IMG/VR virus record: IMGVR_UViG_3300034072_000616
Span: 1 to 26,861 of that record
Reading direction: 5' to 3' (one strand)
From: a virus
DNA length: 26,861 bases
This document shows, piece by piece, positions 1-6,264 of the stretch (position 1 is its first letter; the number at the start of each line of letters is the position of its first letter). The position numbers and the translations under genes were made by a program. The notes below the pieces were generated by a model. That model searched no databases. It saw only the letters and a list, made by a program, of their open reading frames with translations, and had not been told where the DNA came from.

Positions 1-159
1 TTTGATGGGCCGCTGACCGACGCTGAGAACGCCATGATCGACGCGGCATGGGAGAAGCACAAGGCTGCGCGTCCCGATGAGCCAGAAGTTGGAGCGAGCG
101 ACGTTTGGTATCGCGGGTGGGAGTGCGCAGTAATGACAGACCAGATTGGAGATGAATGA
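1..159 (+). CDS. Hypothetical protein, C-terminal part only
   Basis: An open frame runs from the left edge to a TGA at 157-159 and encodes 52 residues rich in acidic and aromatic residues, including VWYRGWECAV. The start lies outside the window. I do not recognise the family; fragments of this kind are common in small phage accessory proteins. The next gene starts inside its stop codon (ATGA overlap), so it belongs to the same rightward operon. The frame is supported by that overlap and by the same coupling pattern repeating through the next four genes. Confidence 0.6.
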   Translation, partial: FDGPLTDAENAMIDAAWEKHKAARPDEPEVGASDVWYRGWECAVMTDQIGDE

Positions 160-416
160 TGGCACAGAATAGCACGATCGAAGTTTTCAGCGAACGCGGT
201 CAGCTTTGGACCCGCTGGCATGGCGGAACGGAAGCGCCCAAGGACTGGAACGGCGGGCGCGTCTTGCTGGCCTGCGGCGAAATTCTGCACCCCTATCAGA
301 GCGACATCCCGTTCGATTGGGAGCAGGATGTTTCGGAAACTGGCTGCGTCGAGCCTGGCTGCATTGTCGGTTACACGTCCGTCAATTGGCCTACCCCTGC
401 GGCAGACGCATCATGA
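156..416 (+). CDS. Hypothetical phage protein (86 aa)
   Basis: The start codon overlaps the stop of the upstream frame (ATGA) and is followed at once by a second ATG, so translation may begin at either codon. The protein is small, acidic and aromatic (LWTRWHGG, PFDWEQD) with two cysteines near residues 64 and 69. There is no membrane segment or signal peptide, and I recognise no family. Its stop overlaps the next start (ATGA at 413-416). The operon position among other small phage genes suggests an early or accessory role, but no function can be assigned. Confidence 0.6.
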   Translation: MMAQNSTIEVFSERGQLWTRWHGGTEAPKDWNGGRVLLACGEILHPYQSDIPFDWEQDVSETGCVEPGCIVGYTSVNWPTPAADAS

Positions 417-787
417 CCCACAACGAACCAGACCATTTTCCCGACGCCAGCAAAATGGTTGACCTCGCCGCCCGGATCGAGAGGGCGGAGGGGCCGGATA
501 GGGCGCTGGACCTTGAGATTGCCCGCCTGCAAGACGCAGTGGTCATGCGCCGCAATGATGATGACACGGCGAACGAGGAATATACGCACTGGCGCTACAC
601 CGGATCGCTGGACGCTGCCATGCAGTTGGTGCCGGAGGGGTATAACTTTTCGGTTGATCGCATTGATGGGCGTGGTGGCGCTGTGGTCAATCCATCCAGT
701 TTTTCAAGCACGGCAGCAATAGCCGACGCAGCCACCCCCGCGCTCGCCCTATGCGCCGCCGCCCTACGCGCAAGGAGTGCGTCATGA
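413..787 (+). CDS. Phage ABA-sandwich-like domain protein
   Basis: This 124-residue protein starts at an ATG overlapping the previous stop; the frame is open further upstream, but that extension would run antisense-like through the previous gene. The first 45 residues contain a charged helix (LAARIERAEGPDRALDLEIARL). The C-terminal half has the pattern YTGSLDAAMQLVPEGY, a short beta region, then ATPALALCAAALRAR. This layout (YT-x-S-x-DAA-x-x-LVP followed by a final Ala-rich helix) is what I recall for the small 'phage ABA sandwich' domain found in early phage operons. Its function is unknown. It is coupled to the next gene by another ATGA overlap. Confidence 0.6.
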   Translation: MTHNEPDHFPDASKMVDLAARIERAEGPDRALDLEIARLQDAVVMRRNDDDTANEEYTHWRYTGSLDAAMQLVPEGYNFSVDRIDGRGGAVVNPSSFSSTAAIADAATPALALCAAALRARSAS

Positions 788-1020
788 CCGAACAGGATAA
801 GCCGCGTTGCGAGACGTGCAGGTATCGCGGGGAACTTTACGCCCTGCCAGATCACGGCATTGCTGGACAGAATGGCATGGGAGGCATGACCTTCAAGTGC
901 CGCCGCCACGCGCCTCTTATCACGGGAGGCTTGCACTCCCCCACCATGACAGTTTGGCCCGTCATCCGACTGGACGACTGGTGTGGCGACCACCTGAAAG
1001 GACAGACCGATGACCGATAA
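784..1020 (+). CDS. Small Cys-rich hypothetical phage protein
   Basis: I chose the ATG at 784 because it overlaps the previous stop (ATGA); an in-frame ATG at 751 would add 11 residues inside the upstream gene. The 78-residue product has a CETC pair near residues 9-12, a FKCRRH motif near 38-43 and a late DDWCGDH. Four Cys with nearby His suggest a small zinc-binding fold. Its C-terminus overlaps the start of the Lar-like gene by 11 bp. No catalytic motif is visible, and function is unknown beyond probable metal binding. Confidence 0.6.
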   Translation: MTEQDKPRCETCRYRGELYALPDHGIAGQNGMGGMTFKCRRHAPLITGGLHSPTMTVWPVIRLDDWCGDHLKGQTDDR

Positions 1021-1720
1021 GCCGGAACTGAAACCGTGCCCGTTTTGTGGTGGGCCTGCGCAAATCGTGTCTGGTGCGCCGGGATGCCACTATCTCCGCT
1101 GCGAGGCTTGCGGTGCTGCAAGTGACGATAGGTCCATGGAATGTGCCATCGCCGCCTGGAACACCCGCGCCACCCCACAGCTAGACGCATCCGCGCTGGT
1201 GGAGGCAATCGTTGAAGCTGCATTGGATGTCGCGAACGTTGTCAGTTACGACGGCTATTACGAGATCGACCGTGATGCAGCCGTCCGCGCCGCCCTTCAG
1301 CATGGGAGGCACAGCATGGATAAGACAGCGGAACAGATGGTCCGCCCTGCTGGTGATTACGTCCTGGTGCGAGAGATCGAAACGGTGACTGGCGACTTTT
1401 ACACCGAGCCGGGCGAGCCGTTCTATCGGATCGAGATTGACGGCTTCTGCGCTGACTTTGATTACCGCGATGCCGCCGACAATTTCGCCGCAGCCATCAA
1501 TGCTCGTATCGGCGCCCGCCCTGCTGACGGGGGTATGGTGGAGAGGGTGCAGGACATGCTTGTGGCGGCCTATAAAGCGGGCGCAACGGCGGTGCATAAC
1601 TCTTGGGTTGAAGGCACGAACGGCAGCGAGCCTGACTTTTACGAAGCCGCCAGTGATTACGCCCGCGCAGCCATCGCCGCCATGGGTAGCGCGGATATGG
1701 GCAAGGGTGGGGAAGGGTGA
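1010..1720 (+). CDS. Lar-like restriction-alleviation family protein
   Basis: Residues 8-53 carry the small zinc-ribbon pattern of the Lar family: CPFCGG at 10-15, a second pair CEAC at 31-34, and AIAAWNTR at 46-53. Rac-prophage Lar modulates type I restriction in E. coli, but most phage proteins of this family have no tested role, so restriction alleviation here is inference. The rest of this 236-residue protein is an acidic extension (about 60-236) that I do not recognise; it contains DFDYRDAADNFAAAINARI and AASDYARAAIAAM. Typical Lar proteins are much shorter, so the extension is unusual. It is the last gene of the + operon and ends 12 bp from the convergent late block. Confidence 0.65.
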   Translation: MTDKPELKPCPFCGGPAQIVSGAPGCHYLRCEACGAASDDRSMECAIAAWNTRATPQLDASALVEAIVEAALDVANVVSYDGYYEIDRDAAVRAALQHGRHSMDKTAEQMVRPAGDYVLVREIETVTGDFYTEPGEPFYRIEIDGFCADFDYRDAADNFAAAINARIGARPADGGMVERVQDMLVAAYKAGATAVHNSWVEGTNGSEPDFYEAASDYARAAIAAMGSADMGKGGEG

Positions 1721-1732
1721 TAGGCGGCAGAT

Positions 1733-2317
1733 CTACTCGCCGCTCACCTCGATCGCGCTGACCTCTCGCGCCCAAGCCTGCAGCGCGACAAGCCTGTCGA
1801 TGCTGGCTTGGCCGTCCGTCATTCGGGCAGCAAGGTCCGCACAGTCGGCGGCACCAAGAGCTCTGCAGGTGGCGTCGGGATCGCCGGGCACTGCCGCGTT
1901 TCCGCCACCACCGTCACCGGCTTCAAGGGTTGCGAGCCGTGCGCGCAGGCGGTCAGCGCGGGCAGCATAAGTGCGGGTGCGAGTTTCCAGGTCACGGATC
2001 GTCCTTTCGTTGATGGCGGCGGCCTCGGCGGCGACGCGCGCGGCATTCTGTTCGTCGAGCGCGCGCGCAGCCTCCCGGCCCTTCATGATGTTCTCGACGG
2101 TCTGTTCGTGCGCGAGGCGTTCCTCGGCGATCATGCCGTTTGCATCGCTGAGCTGATCGGTCAGGTCGCGATGATCAATGCCCCAGCTGCGGAACGTCCA
2201 GAGCAGGGCCAGCACCAGCCCCAGCGTGATCGCCTGCCACGGATAGTCGCGGATCAGGCCCAGCGCCGCGCGCAGCAGCTTGCCGAGGCCGCCGAGCAGC
2301 CAGAAAACGATCTGCAT
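1733..2317 (-). CDS. Rz: i-spanin (Rz-like)
   Basis: The 194-residue product has one N-terminal membrane segment (about 27-45, ITLGLVLALLW) followed by a long charged alpha helix (about 50-135, heptad-like Glu/Arg/Ala) and a Gly-rich hinge near 135-141. This is the inner-membrane spanin layout. The ATG at 2317 was chosen because a strong Shine-Dalgarno (GGGAGGG) precedes it and the holin stop is only 1 bp away. A separate o-spanin reading frame lies wholly inside the gene, as in lambda Rz/Rz1. It is the last gene of the lysis cassette and should fuse inner and outer membranes with its partner. Two Cys (151 and 159) lie in the periplasmic tail. Confidence 0.8.
   Translation of the reverse strand: MQIVFWLLGGLGKLLRAALGLIRDYPWQAITLGLVLALLWTFRSWGIDHRDLTDQLSDANGMIAEERLAHEQTVENIMKGREAARALDEQNAARVAAEAAAINERTIRDLETRTRTYAARADRLRARLATLEAGDGGGGNAAVPGDPDATCRALGAADCADLAARMTDGQASIDRLVALQAWAREVSAIEVSGE
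1819..1995 (-). CDS. Rz1: o-spanin (Rz1-like lipoprotein) nested in the i-spanin gene
   Basis: A different frame inside the i-spanin gene encodes a 58-residue protein starting at GTG 1995. An AAAGGA Shine-Dalgarno lies a few bases upstream, which favours this start over an earlier in-frame one. Residues 5-17 form a lipoprotein signal ending in a lipobox (LTAC at 14-17), so Cys17 should be lipidated and the mature protein held in the outer membrane. The mature part is proline-rich (PAIPTPPAELLVPP), as is typical for Rz1-type o-spanins. Total nesting within the Rz frame is a known architecture. Together the two proteins span the periplasm at lysis. Confidence 0.8.
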   Translation of the reverse strand: MTWKLAPALMLPALTACAHGSQPLKPVTVVAETRQCPAIPTPPAELLVPPTVRTLLPE

Positions 2318-2318
2318 C

Positions 2319-2636
2319 TCACCCTCCCTTGATCGACTTGATGATGCCGGCGAGCGCCTGGCCACCGAACAGGAACGCGACCAGCCAGTAGAGCGCATCG
2401 GGATAAGCCTTCAGCAGCGCCGCCATGGCAGCAGCCATGCGTAAACCCGCACCGGGCACAAAGGCCTCGACAAAGCCGACAATGACAACCCCGAAGCCCA
2501 TTGTGACAACCCCCAGCGCCCAGAGCAGGGCGGGGCGCGCAAGCCGGATGATCGCCGCCTGCCAATCAGGCACCGCATGATCGAGCGCAAAGGGATCGTC
2601 GGTGCCTGCATTGCCCTCAGGGTGCAGGTCGGTCAC
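2319..2636 (-). CDS. Holin, three-TM type
   Basis: This 105-residue protein has a polar acidic N-terminus (1-25), then hydrophobic stretches at about 33-56, 63-76 and 81-99, and ends in a short basic tail (IIKSIKGG). The pattern fits the small three-TM holin family (GTA_holin_3TM type) found in alphaproteobacterial phages and gene transfer agents. The start overlaps the endolysin stop (ATGA), and the i-spanin begins 1 bp after its own stop, giving the order endolysin-holin-spanin. It would permeabilise the inner membrane to release the endolysin. The family call rests on topology and context rather than a diagnostic motif. Confidence 0.75.
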   Translation of the reverse strand: MTDLHPEGNAGTDDPFALDHAVPDWQAAIIRLARPALLWALGVVTMGFGVVIVGFVEAFVPGAGLRMAAAMAALLKAYPDALYWLVAFLFGGQALAGIIKSIKGG

Positions 2637-3229
2637 AACATCAGCTTTCGCGCGCGGTTGGTCTGCGCGATGCGATCAGCCAGGCCGTTGGTCCCGCCGT
2701 TGATCAGCCGGGTGACGCGCATGATGTCGTCCGCGTCGGCCGCCGCGTTGATCTTTCGCGACTGCCAGTAATCGAGCGCGATGCGCAGGCCGATGCCGGG
2801 CTGTGCCGCAAGCGTTGGTTCGGCCTCCAGCGGCAGCCCAAGGCGAGCGCCGACCGCGCGATAGTTCGCGCGTCCGGTCAACTGGATAGGCCCACGCCCC
2901 TTGTAGCGCCGCCCGTCACCCTTTGAGGTATTGCCGAGGTCGCGCCGCCCCTCATAGGCCGCGCCGCTGGCGATCTCCTCCATGTAACGGAAAAGGCCGG
3001 ACTCATGGGCAAGCTGCCCCATGAAGTGCGTCAGGCGTAGCGGGGTGAAGATGGCATAGGAGCCGCCATGCTGAGCCAGCGATGCGCCGATGCCCTCGCA
3101 ATTCGCCCGGTTCTGCCCGCGCGACATATACAGGCACAGAGCCATCATGGTGCGCGGCCCGTTGATGCCATCGATCGCGCCTGGGTTATAGCCAGCGGCA
3201 AGCAGGCGCTGTTGAAGTTCGCGGATCAC
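2633..3229 (-). CDS. GH19 endolysin with N-terminal peptidoglycan-binding-like segment
   Basis: The 198-residue protein starts at a GTG overlapping the upstream stop (GTGA). Residues 4-32 (LQQRLLAAGYNPGAIDGING) resemble one repeat of a PG_binding_1 domain. Residues about 55-198 form a GH19 chitinase-like lysozyme domain: QLAHESG with probable catalytic Glu76, MEEIASGAAYEGR (second acid candidates 84-85), YKGRGPIQLTGRANY (109-123, the family signature) and VTRLINGG (172-179). Such phage enzymes cleave the peptidoglycan glycan backbone. There is no signal peptide, so export relies on the holin encoded next. Confidence 0.85.
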   Translation of the reverse strand: MIRELQQRLLAAGYNPGAIDGINGPRTMMALCLYMSRGQNRANCEGIGASLAQHGGSYAIFTPLRLTHFMGQLAHESGLFRYMEEIASGAAYEGRRDLGNTSKGDGRRYKGRGPIQLTGRANYRAVGARLGLPLEAEPTLAAQPGIGLRIALDYWQSRKINAAADADDIMRVTRLINGGTNGLADRIAQTNRARKLML

Positions 3230-3489
3230 CGTCCCGTCTCCTTATCCATGCGCTCCTTCAGCGCGATTGTGTTGCTGTCGATGCGCTCAAGCCTGACGAG
3301 GATCTGCGTCATCTCGGCAGAGCGCGCGCGGTCGGCGGCTTCCACCGAGACGATCCGCTTTTCGTGGTCCTGCACCGATTGCCAAAGCGCGCCGCCGCCG
3401 AACGCGAGGCCCAAAACGTTGATGATGAGCGCCCCTGCGGCGATGTATTCTGCGCGTTGCACCTGCGATCCTTGTTGCGAATTAGGCAT
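3226..3489 (-). CDS. Small membrane protein with coiled coil, lysis-associated
   Basis: The 87-residue protein has one hydrophobic segment (about 14-38, YIAAGALIINVLGLAFGGGAL) followed by a heptad-rich helix (about 40-80, with RLERIDSNTIALKERM). The ATG at 3489 has an AAGGG Shine-Dalgarno. It sits directly before the endolysin (GTGA overlap) and after the tail fibre, a place where phages often encode accessory holins or XhlA-like proteins; XhlA, however, has its TM at the C-terminus. I take it as a lysis-cassette membrane protein of unknown exact role. Confidence 0.65.
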   Translation of the reverse strand: MPNSQQGSQVQRAEYIAAGALIINVLGLAFGGGALWQSVQDHEKRIVSVEAADRARSAEMTQILVRLERIDSNTIALKERMDKETGR

Positions 3490-3525
3490 GGGCGGTGCCC
3501 TTGCGGGTGAGGTCGGCGTCGGGGG

Positions 3526-5130
3526 TCATCCGAAGAGTGCCCTAATGCCGAACTCGCCTTCGATTTTGTGTTGAAGGATCCCCGGATGGTTGAAGCCATT
3601 GGCCAAGCACAGATCGCCCAAGGCGATTCCCATCGAGCCGGCCCCCTCGCCGTAGTAGATCATCGATACGTCGATGAAGGCTGCGGTGCGGCCGCCATAG
3701 CCCGGCGTCTCGGCTGCGCGGCGAAGCGCTCGATTGACGCGGAGCCAGTTGGTATCAGTCGCCGCAACTCCACGCGGGCGGCTGCACCCCCAAACGATGA
3801 CGCCCTTTTTCCCGCCTTCGTAGGCCTCGTCGATCATCAACCTGACCCGGTTGAAGAACTGCGTTTCCCCGCCAGCAGTCGAAACCGCAGGAATATCATT
3901 CATCCCCGTCGCGATGATGCCGCAATCAGAGCCATCTCCAGCCCAAGCCGCAAGCCGGGTCGGGTTGGTCATCCCAAGCTCGGCGTCATCAGCGCTGGTG
4001 CCCGCGATCGAATAATTTCGGTAATCGATCGCGCCGCTGTAGCGCACGCTTGCAGCTGTCAGCAGCTCCCAGGTACGCCCGAAACGGGTGTGAATGTTCT
4101 CGACGCCACCGTTGTTGAATCCGCCCGGCACAGCGTCCACAAGGTCACTGCCGATGATGCCTTCGCGCAGATAGGTGTTGTCGGTGCCGGAAGCCTTGGC
4201 AACGTCGCGCAGCGGCCCGTTTGGAACCGTCGCGCTGGGGACGGCACTTTGAAGGGCGGTGATGCTATCGCCCATCGCGCTCCAGATCGTGTCATCGCCC
4301 TTTTCCAGAGCATTCAACAGTGGGCGGATAGCTTCCTGGTTGCGGCGGCGATCGGCTTCAAACTGGCGCTCGTATTCGCGGGCGATGCCGTGGCGAATGT
4401 TCCAGAGCTTGACCAGCTCGACGCCAGATGCGGTGACTCGCGCATTGAACAGCGGCAGGCGCATGTCGATAGCCGTTTGCCCGACCATTTTGGTGCCGAT
4501 GTTCGGCAGCACTTCAGCAGCGTCTCGGGTCCGCTCCGTTCCCTTGACCACATCGACATTGGCGTAGAACGGATCGACATAGATCAGGTCATAACGCTCA
4601 TCGCTTGTGGTGTAGCTGACCAGCACGTTGCGGGGTGAGCCTGCGGTTGCCCTTCCAAGCGCACCAGTGCGGAGGTCCGCGATATAGTCCGTGCCGGCAA
4701 CCAGCACAGCAGAGGTTGAGGCGTCCTTGACGACCAGATTGGTGACGTTGCCGCCTTCCAGCTTTGTCGACAGGAAAGGCCATGCAGCGATCCCGTTCAC
4801 ATAGGTCAGCGTATGCGCCGCATCGGTGACGGTGCTTGTGGCTGGGGCGTCCAACGTGACCGTCTCGGAAAACGGCGTCCGGCCATTGACCCCCGTGGTG
4901 GTATAGGCACCGGACACCGTGACTGCGCGGCCTGTTGCAGCGGCTGTCGCGTCTACAACCTCGTCGCCAATCGTATAGCGGCCTGCAAAGCCAAGGATTT
5001 CGTCGACATAACCTGCGGCCTCATCAGCAGAGGCAGCGGCTTCGGTAGCCTTTTGCGCTGCCAAAGCCGTATTTTCGCCGAGCTGGAAGATGACAGGCTG
5101 GGAGACCGGTTGAACGACGACATCGGGCAT
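3526..5130 (-). CDS. Tail fibre / receptor-binding protein with SGNH (GDSL) hydrolase domain
   Basis: This 534-residue protein starts at an ATG overlapping the upstream stop (TAATG). The N-terminal 50 residues are Ala-rich and helical, and residues 50-175 are Thr/Val-rich beta structure (fibre-like). Residues about 280-534 form an SGNH hydrolase: GDSIT at 287-291 (Ser289 nucleophile), YRNYSIAG at 370-377 (block II Gly), GMND at 409-412 (block III Asn) and NGFNHPG at 511-517 (His515). Such domains on fibres usually deacetylate or esterolyse surface polysaccharide. Asn511 stands where many relatives have the triad Asp (DG-x-NHP). It is the first long gene after late promoter A and leads into the lysis genes. 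Confidence 0.75.
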   Translation of the reverse strand: MPDVVVQPVSQPVIFQLGENTALAAQKATEAAASADEAAGYVDEILGFAGRYTIGDEVVDATAAATGRAVTVSGAYTTTGVNGRTPFSETVTLDAPATSTVTDAAHTLTYVNGIAAWPFLSTKLEGGNVTNLVVKDASTSAVLVAGTDYIADLRTGALGRATAGSPRNVLVSYTTSDERYDLIYVDPFYANVDVVKGTERTRDAAEVLPNIGTKMVGQTAIDMRLPLFNARVTASGVELVKLWNIRHGIAREYERQFEADRRRNQEAIRPLLNALEKGDDTIWSAMGDSITALQSAVPSATVPNGPLRDVAKASGTDNTYLREGIIGSDLVDAVPGGFNNGGVENIHTRFGRTWELLTAASVRYSGAIDYRNYSIAGTSADDAELGMTNPTRLAAWAGDGSDCGIIATGMNDIPAVSTAGGETQFFNRVRLMIDEAYEGGKKGVIVWGCSRPRGVAATDTNWLRVNRALRRAAETPGYGGRTAAFIDVSMIYYGEGAGSMGIALGDLCLANGFNHPGILQHKIEGEFGIRALFG

Positions 5131-5522
5131 TACACAGCTCCAAGCAGAGTGAACAGCCCGCCGGCCAAAATGTAGGGCGGGTCAGACGGGGGAATAATGG
5201 TCATGGCGTATGGGAAGCGCTGAACCCATCGCGTGCCGACTTCTGTCGGCAATTCGGCAGTGCTGGGCAGACCCTCGGAATCAAGCGATAGTTCGTAAAA
5301 CGTGAAGCCGTCATCAAACACCGGGCCAAGTGTTTCCATAACGGCAAGATCGGTCGGTGCGTCAGGCTGGGTCTTGATGCGGCCAACCAGGTCGAACCCG
5401 GTAAAATCGCCTTGGATTCTGACCTGCATTTTCCAGGCGTATCCACGAAACGCATACGGCACTGCATCAGCCCGCTTGCCCTGAGACTCAAGAGCCCGCA
5501 GCCATTCCTCAAATCGCTCCAT
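5130..5522 (-). CDS. Hypothetical tail/baseplate connector, Ig-like
   Basis: The 130-residue protein starts at ATG 5522 with a strong GGAGG Shine-Dalgarno and ends overlapping the fibre start. From residue 30 on it follows a pattern I recall from small beta-rich connector domains before fibres (BppU N-terminal-like): WKMQVR, DLVGRIKT, YELSLDSEGL, RFPYAMTI and a final ILAGGLFTLLG. Location between the tip proteins and the receptor-binding fibre supports a structural adaptor role. There are no catalytic motifs, and the specific family is unsure. Confidence 0.5.
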   Translation of the reverse strand: MERFEEWLRALESQGKRADAVPYAFRGYAWKMQVRIQGDFTGFDLVGRIKTQPDAPTDLAVMETLGPVFDDGFTFYELSLDSEGLPSTAELPTEVGTRWVQRFPYAMTIIPPSDPPYILAGGLFTLLGAV

Positions 5523-5523
5523 G

Positions 5524-5574
5524 TCAGTTCCTCCGCGCGACTGCGGTTAACCGTACTTGGCACTCCGTAATCAT
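5524..5574 (-). CDS. Possible micro-ORF 2 in the promoter A leader
   Basis: A 16-residue frame (ATG 5574 to TGA 5524) starts by overlapping the stop of the preceding micro-ORF (ATGA) and ends 1 bp before the ATG of the next gene. Its last codons contain that gene's Shine-Dalgarno. The encoded peptide resembles nothing I know. The chain start-stop-start arrangement suggests translational coupling from the promoter down to the 130-residue protein, but so short a frame could arise by chance. Confidence 0.2.
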   Translation of the reverse strand: MITECQVRLTAVARRN

Positions 5575-5621
5575 TGGATCGCGTCGCGATCACGCGCTGT
5601 CGGGTGAAGTATGGCAGCCAT
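5571..5621 (-). CDS. Possible leaderless micro-ORF 1 after promoter A
   Basis: This frame encodes 16 residues (17 if the ATG 3 bp upstream is used). The ATG at 5621 lies 11 nt beyond the conserved TA of late promoter A, the same spacing as the DUF2213 gene from its promoter. If the promoter model is right, the transcript begins at about this ATG. The stop overlaps micro-ORF 2. A coding role is inferred only from spacing and overlap; it may be a leader peptide or have no function. Confidence 0.2.
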   Translation of the reverse strand: MAAILHPTARDRDAIQ

Positions 5622-5632
5622 CATCAGTGAAG

Positions 5633-5666
5633 TAGGGCAGTCTGTCCGCCGCTGTTACCGCCGTCT
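5633..5666 (-). promoter_or_regulatory. Late promoter candidate A (before fibre and lysis block)
   Basis: The element RGACGGCGGTAAC (5654-5666 on the complement) is followed after 19 nt by TA (5634-5633). It lies between the Mtd-N-like fibre gene and the fibre/lysis block, 131 bp before the annotated start at 5522. Five copies with identical spacing occur in the window, all in the direction of late transcription. Confidence 0.6.
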
Positions 5667-5685
5667 AATTGACGCCCCGGCTCTG

Positions 5686-6264
5686 CTAAGCCTTGACCTT
5701 GAGGAAGAACCCGCCTGCGCCGTCACTGGTCTTGTAGATGTCGCCAGTGGAGAGACCGCCCGAGCCTGCTGCTGCGTCGCTGGCATAGGTCGGCGCATTG
5801 GCGATTTTCACGATCCCGCCCGTCCTGATTGCGATCGCGTCAATTGCGCCTTCGATGCTCAACGTTACGGTCGAGCCCCGAACGATAATCGGCACCCAAG
5901 CCACGCCTGACCTGTTGAAGGCCTGGATTGTGCCTGTGGGCGCATCAATCTCGATACCCTGCGCACCTCCGTTGCTGACCGCGAATGTGGTGGAAGGCGA
6001 ATCCGTGCCGACGCCCAGTCGAGAAAGACCGACAATTTCGCCGCCGGCTATATCAACATCATCCGCGTCTTGGGCTGCCAGCGTACCAAGCGCTGGCGGC
6101 GGGCCGCTGGCGTAAGCAAGATCATTCCATGCGGTGCTGCCGTCGCCATACTTGACCTTGCGCGTGTCTGTCTCCAGTCCCGGTTCGCCAAGCGCCAGCG
6201 TCGGGTTTACGCTTGTCCAGTTGGTTGCCGTGTCGCGGCGGAGGCGGATCTTGCGCTCGGTCAT
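5686..6264 (-). CDS. Tail fibre protein with Mtd N-terminal-like domain
   Basis: The 192-residue protein starts at an ATG overlapping the J-like gene stop. Residues 4-50 (IRLRRDTATNW, LALGEPGLETDTRKVKYGDGSTAWNDL) match the small N-terminal domain known from major tropism determinant and many fibre proteins, where it attaches the fibre to the tail tip. The rest is beta-rich with short hydrophobic repeats (VGTDSPSTTFAVSN, IEIDAPTGTI) and ends FFLKVKA, as in trimeric fibre shafts. No reverse transcriptase or template repeat is in the window, so diversity generation is not indicated. It lies directly upstream of promoter A. Confidence 0.65.
   Translation of the reverse strand: MTERKIRLRRDTATNWTSVNPTLALGEPGLETDTRKVKYGDGSTAWNDLAYASGPPPALGTLAAQDADDVDIAGGEIVGLSRLGVGTDSPSTTFAVSNGGAQGIEIDAPTGTIQAFNRSGVAWVPIIVRGSTVTLSIEGAIDAIAIRTGGIVKIANAPTYASDAAAGSGGLSTGDIYKTSDGAGGFFLKVKA

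Noticed and set aside
3568-4638. 356-codon open frame on the + strand across the fibre gene
   Set aside because: The - strand frame holds all SGNH motifs; the + frame has none and lies antisense to the late block.
5686-6264. Diversity-generating retroelement because of the Mtd-N-like fibre
   Set aside because: No reverse transcriptase and no template/variable repeat are in the window; the Mtd N-terminal domain is widespread in ordinary fibres.
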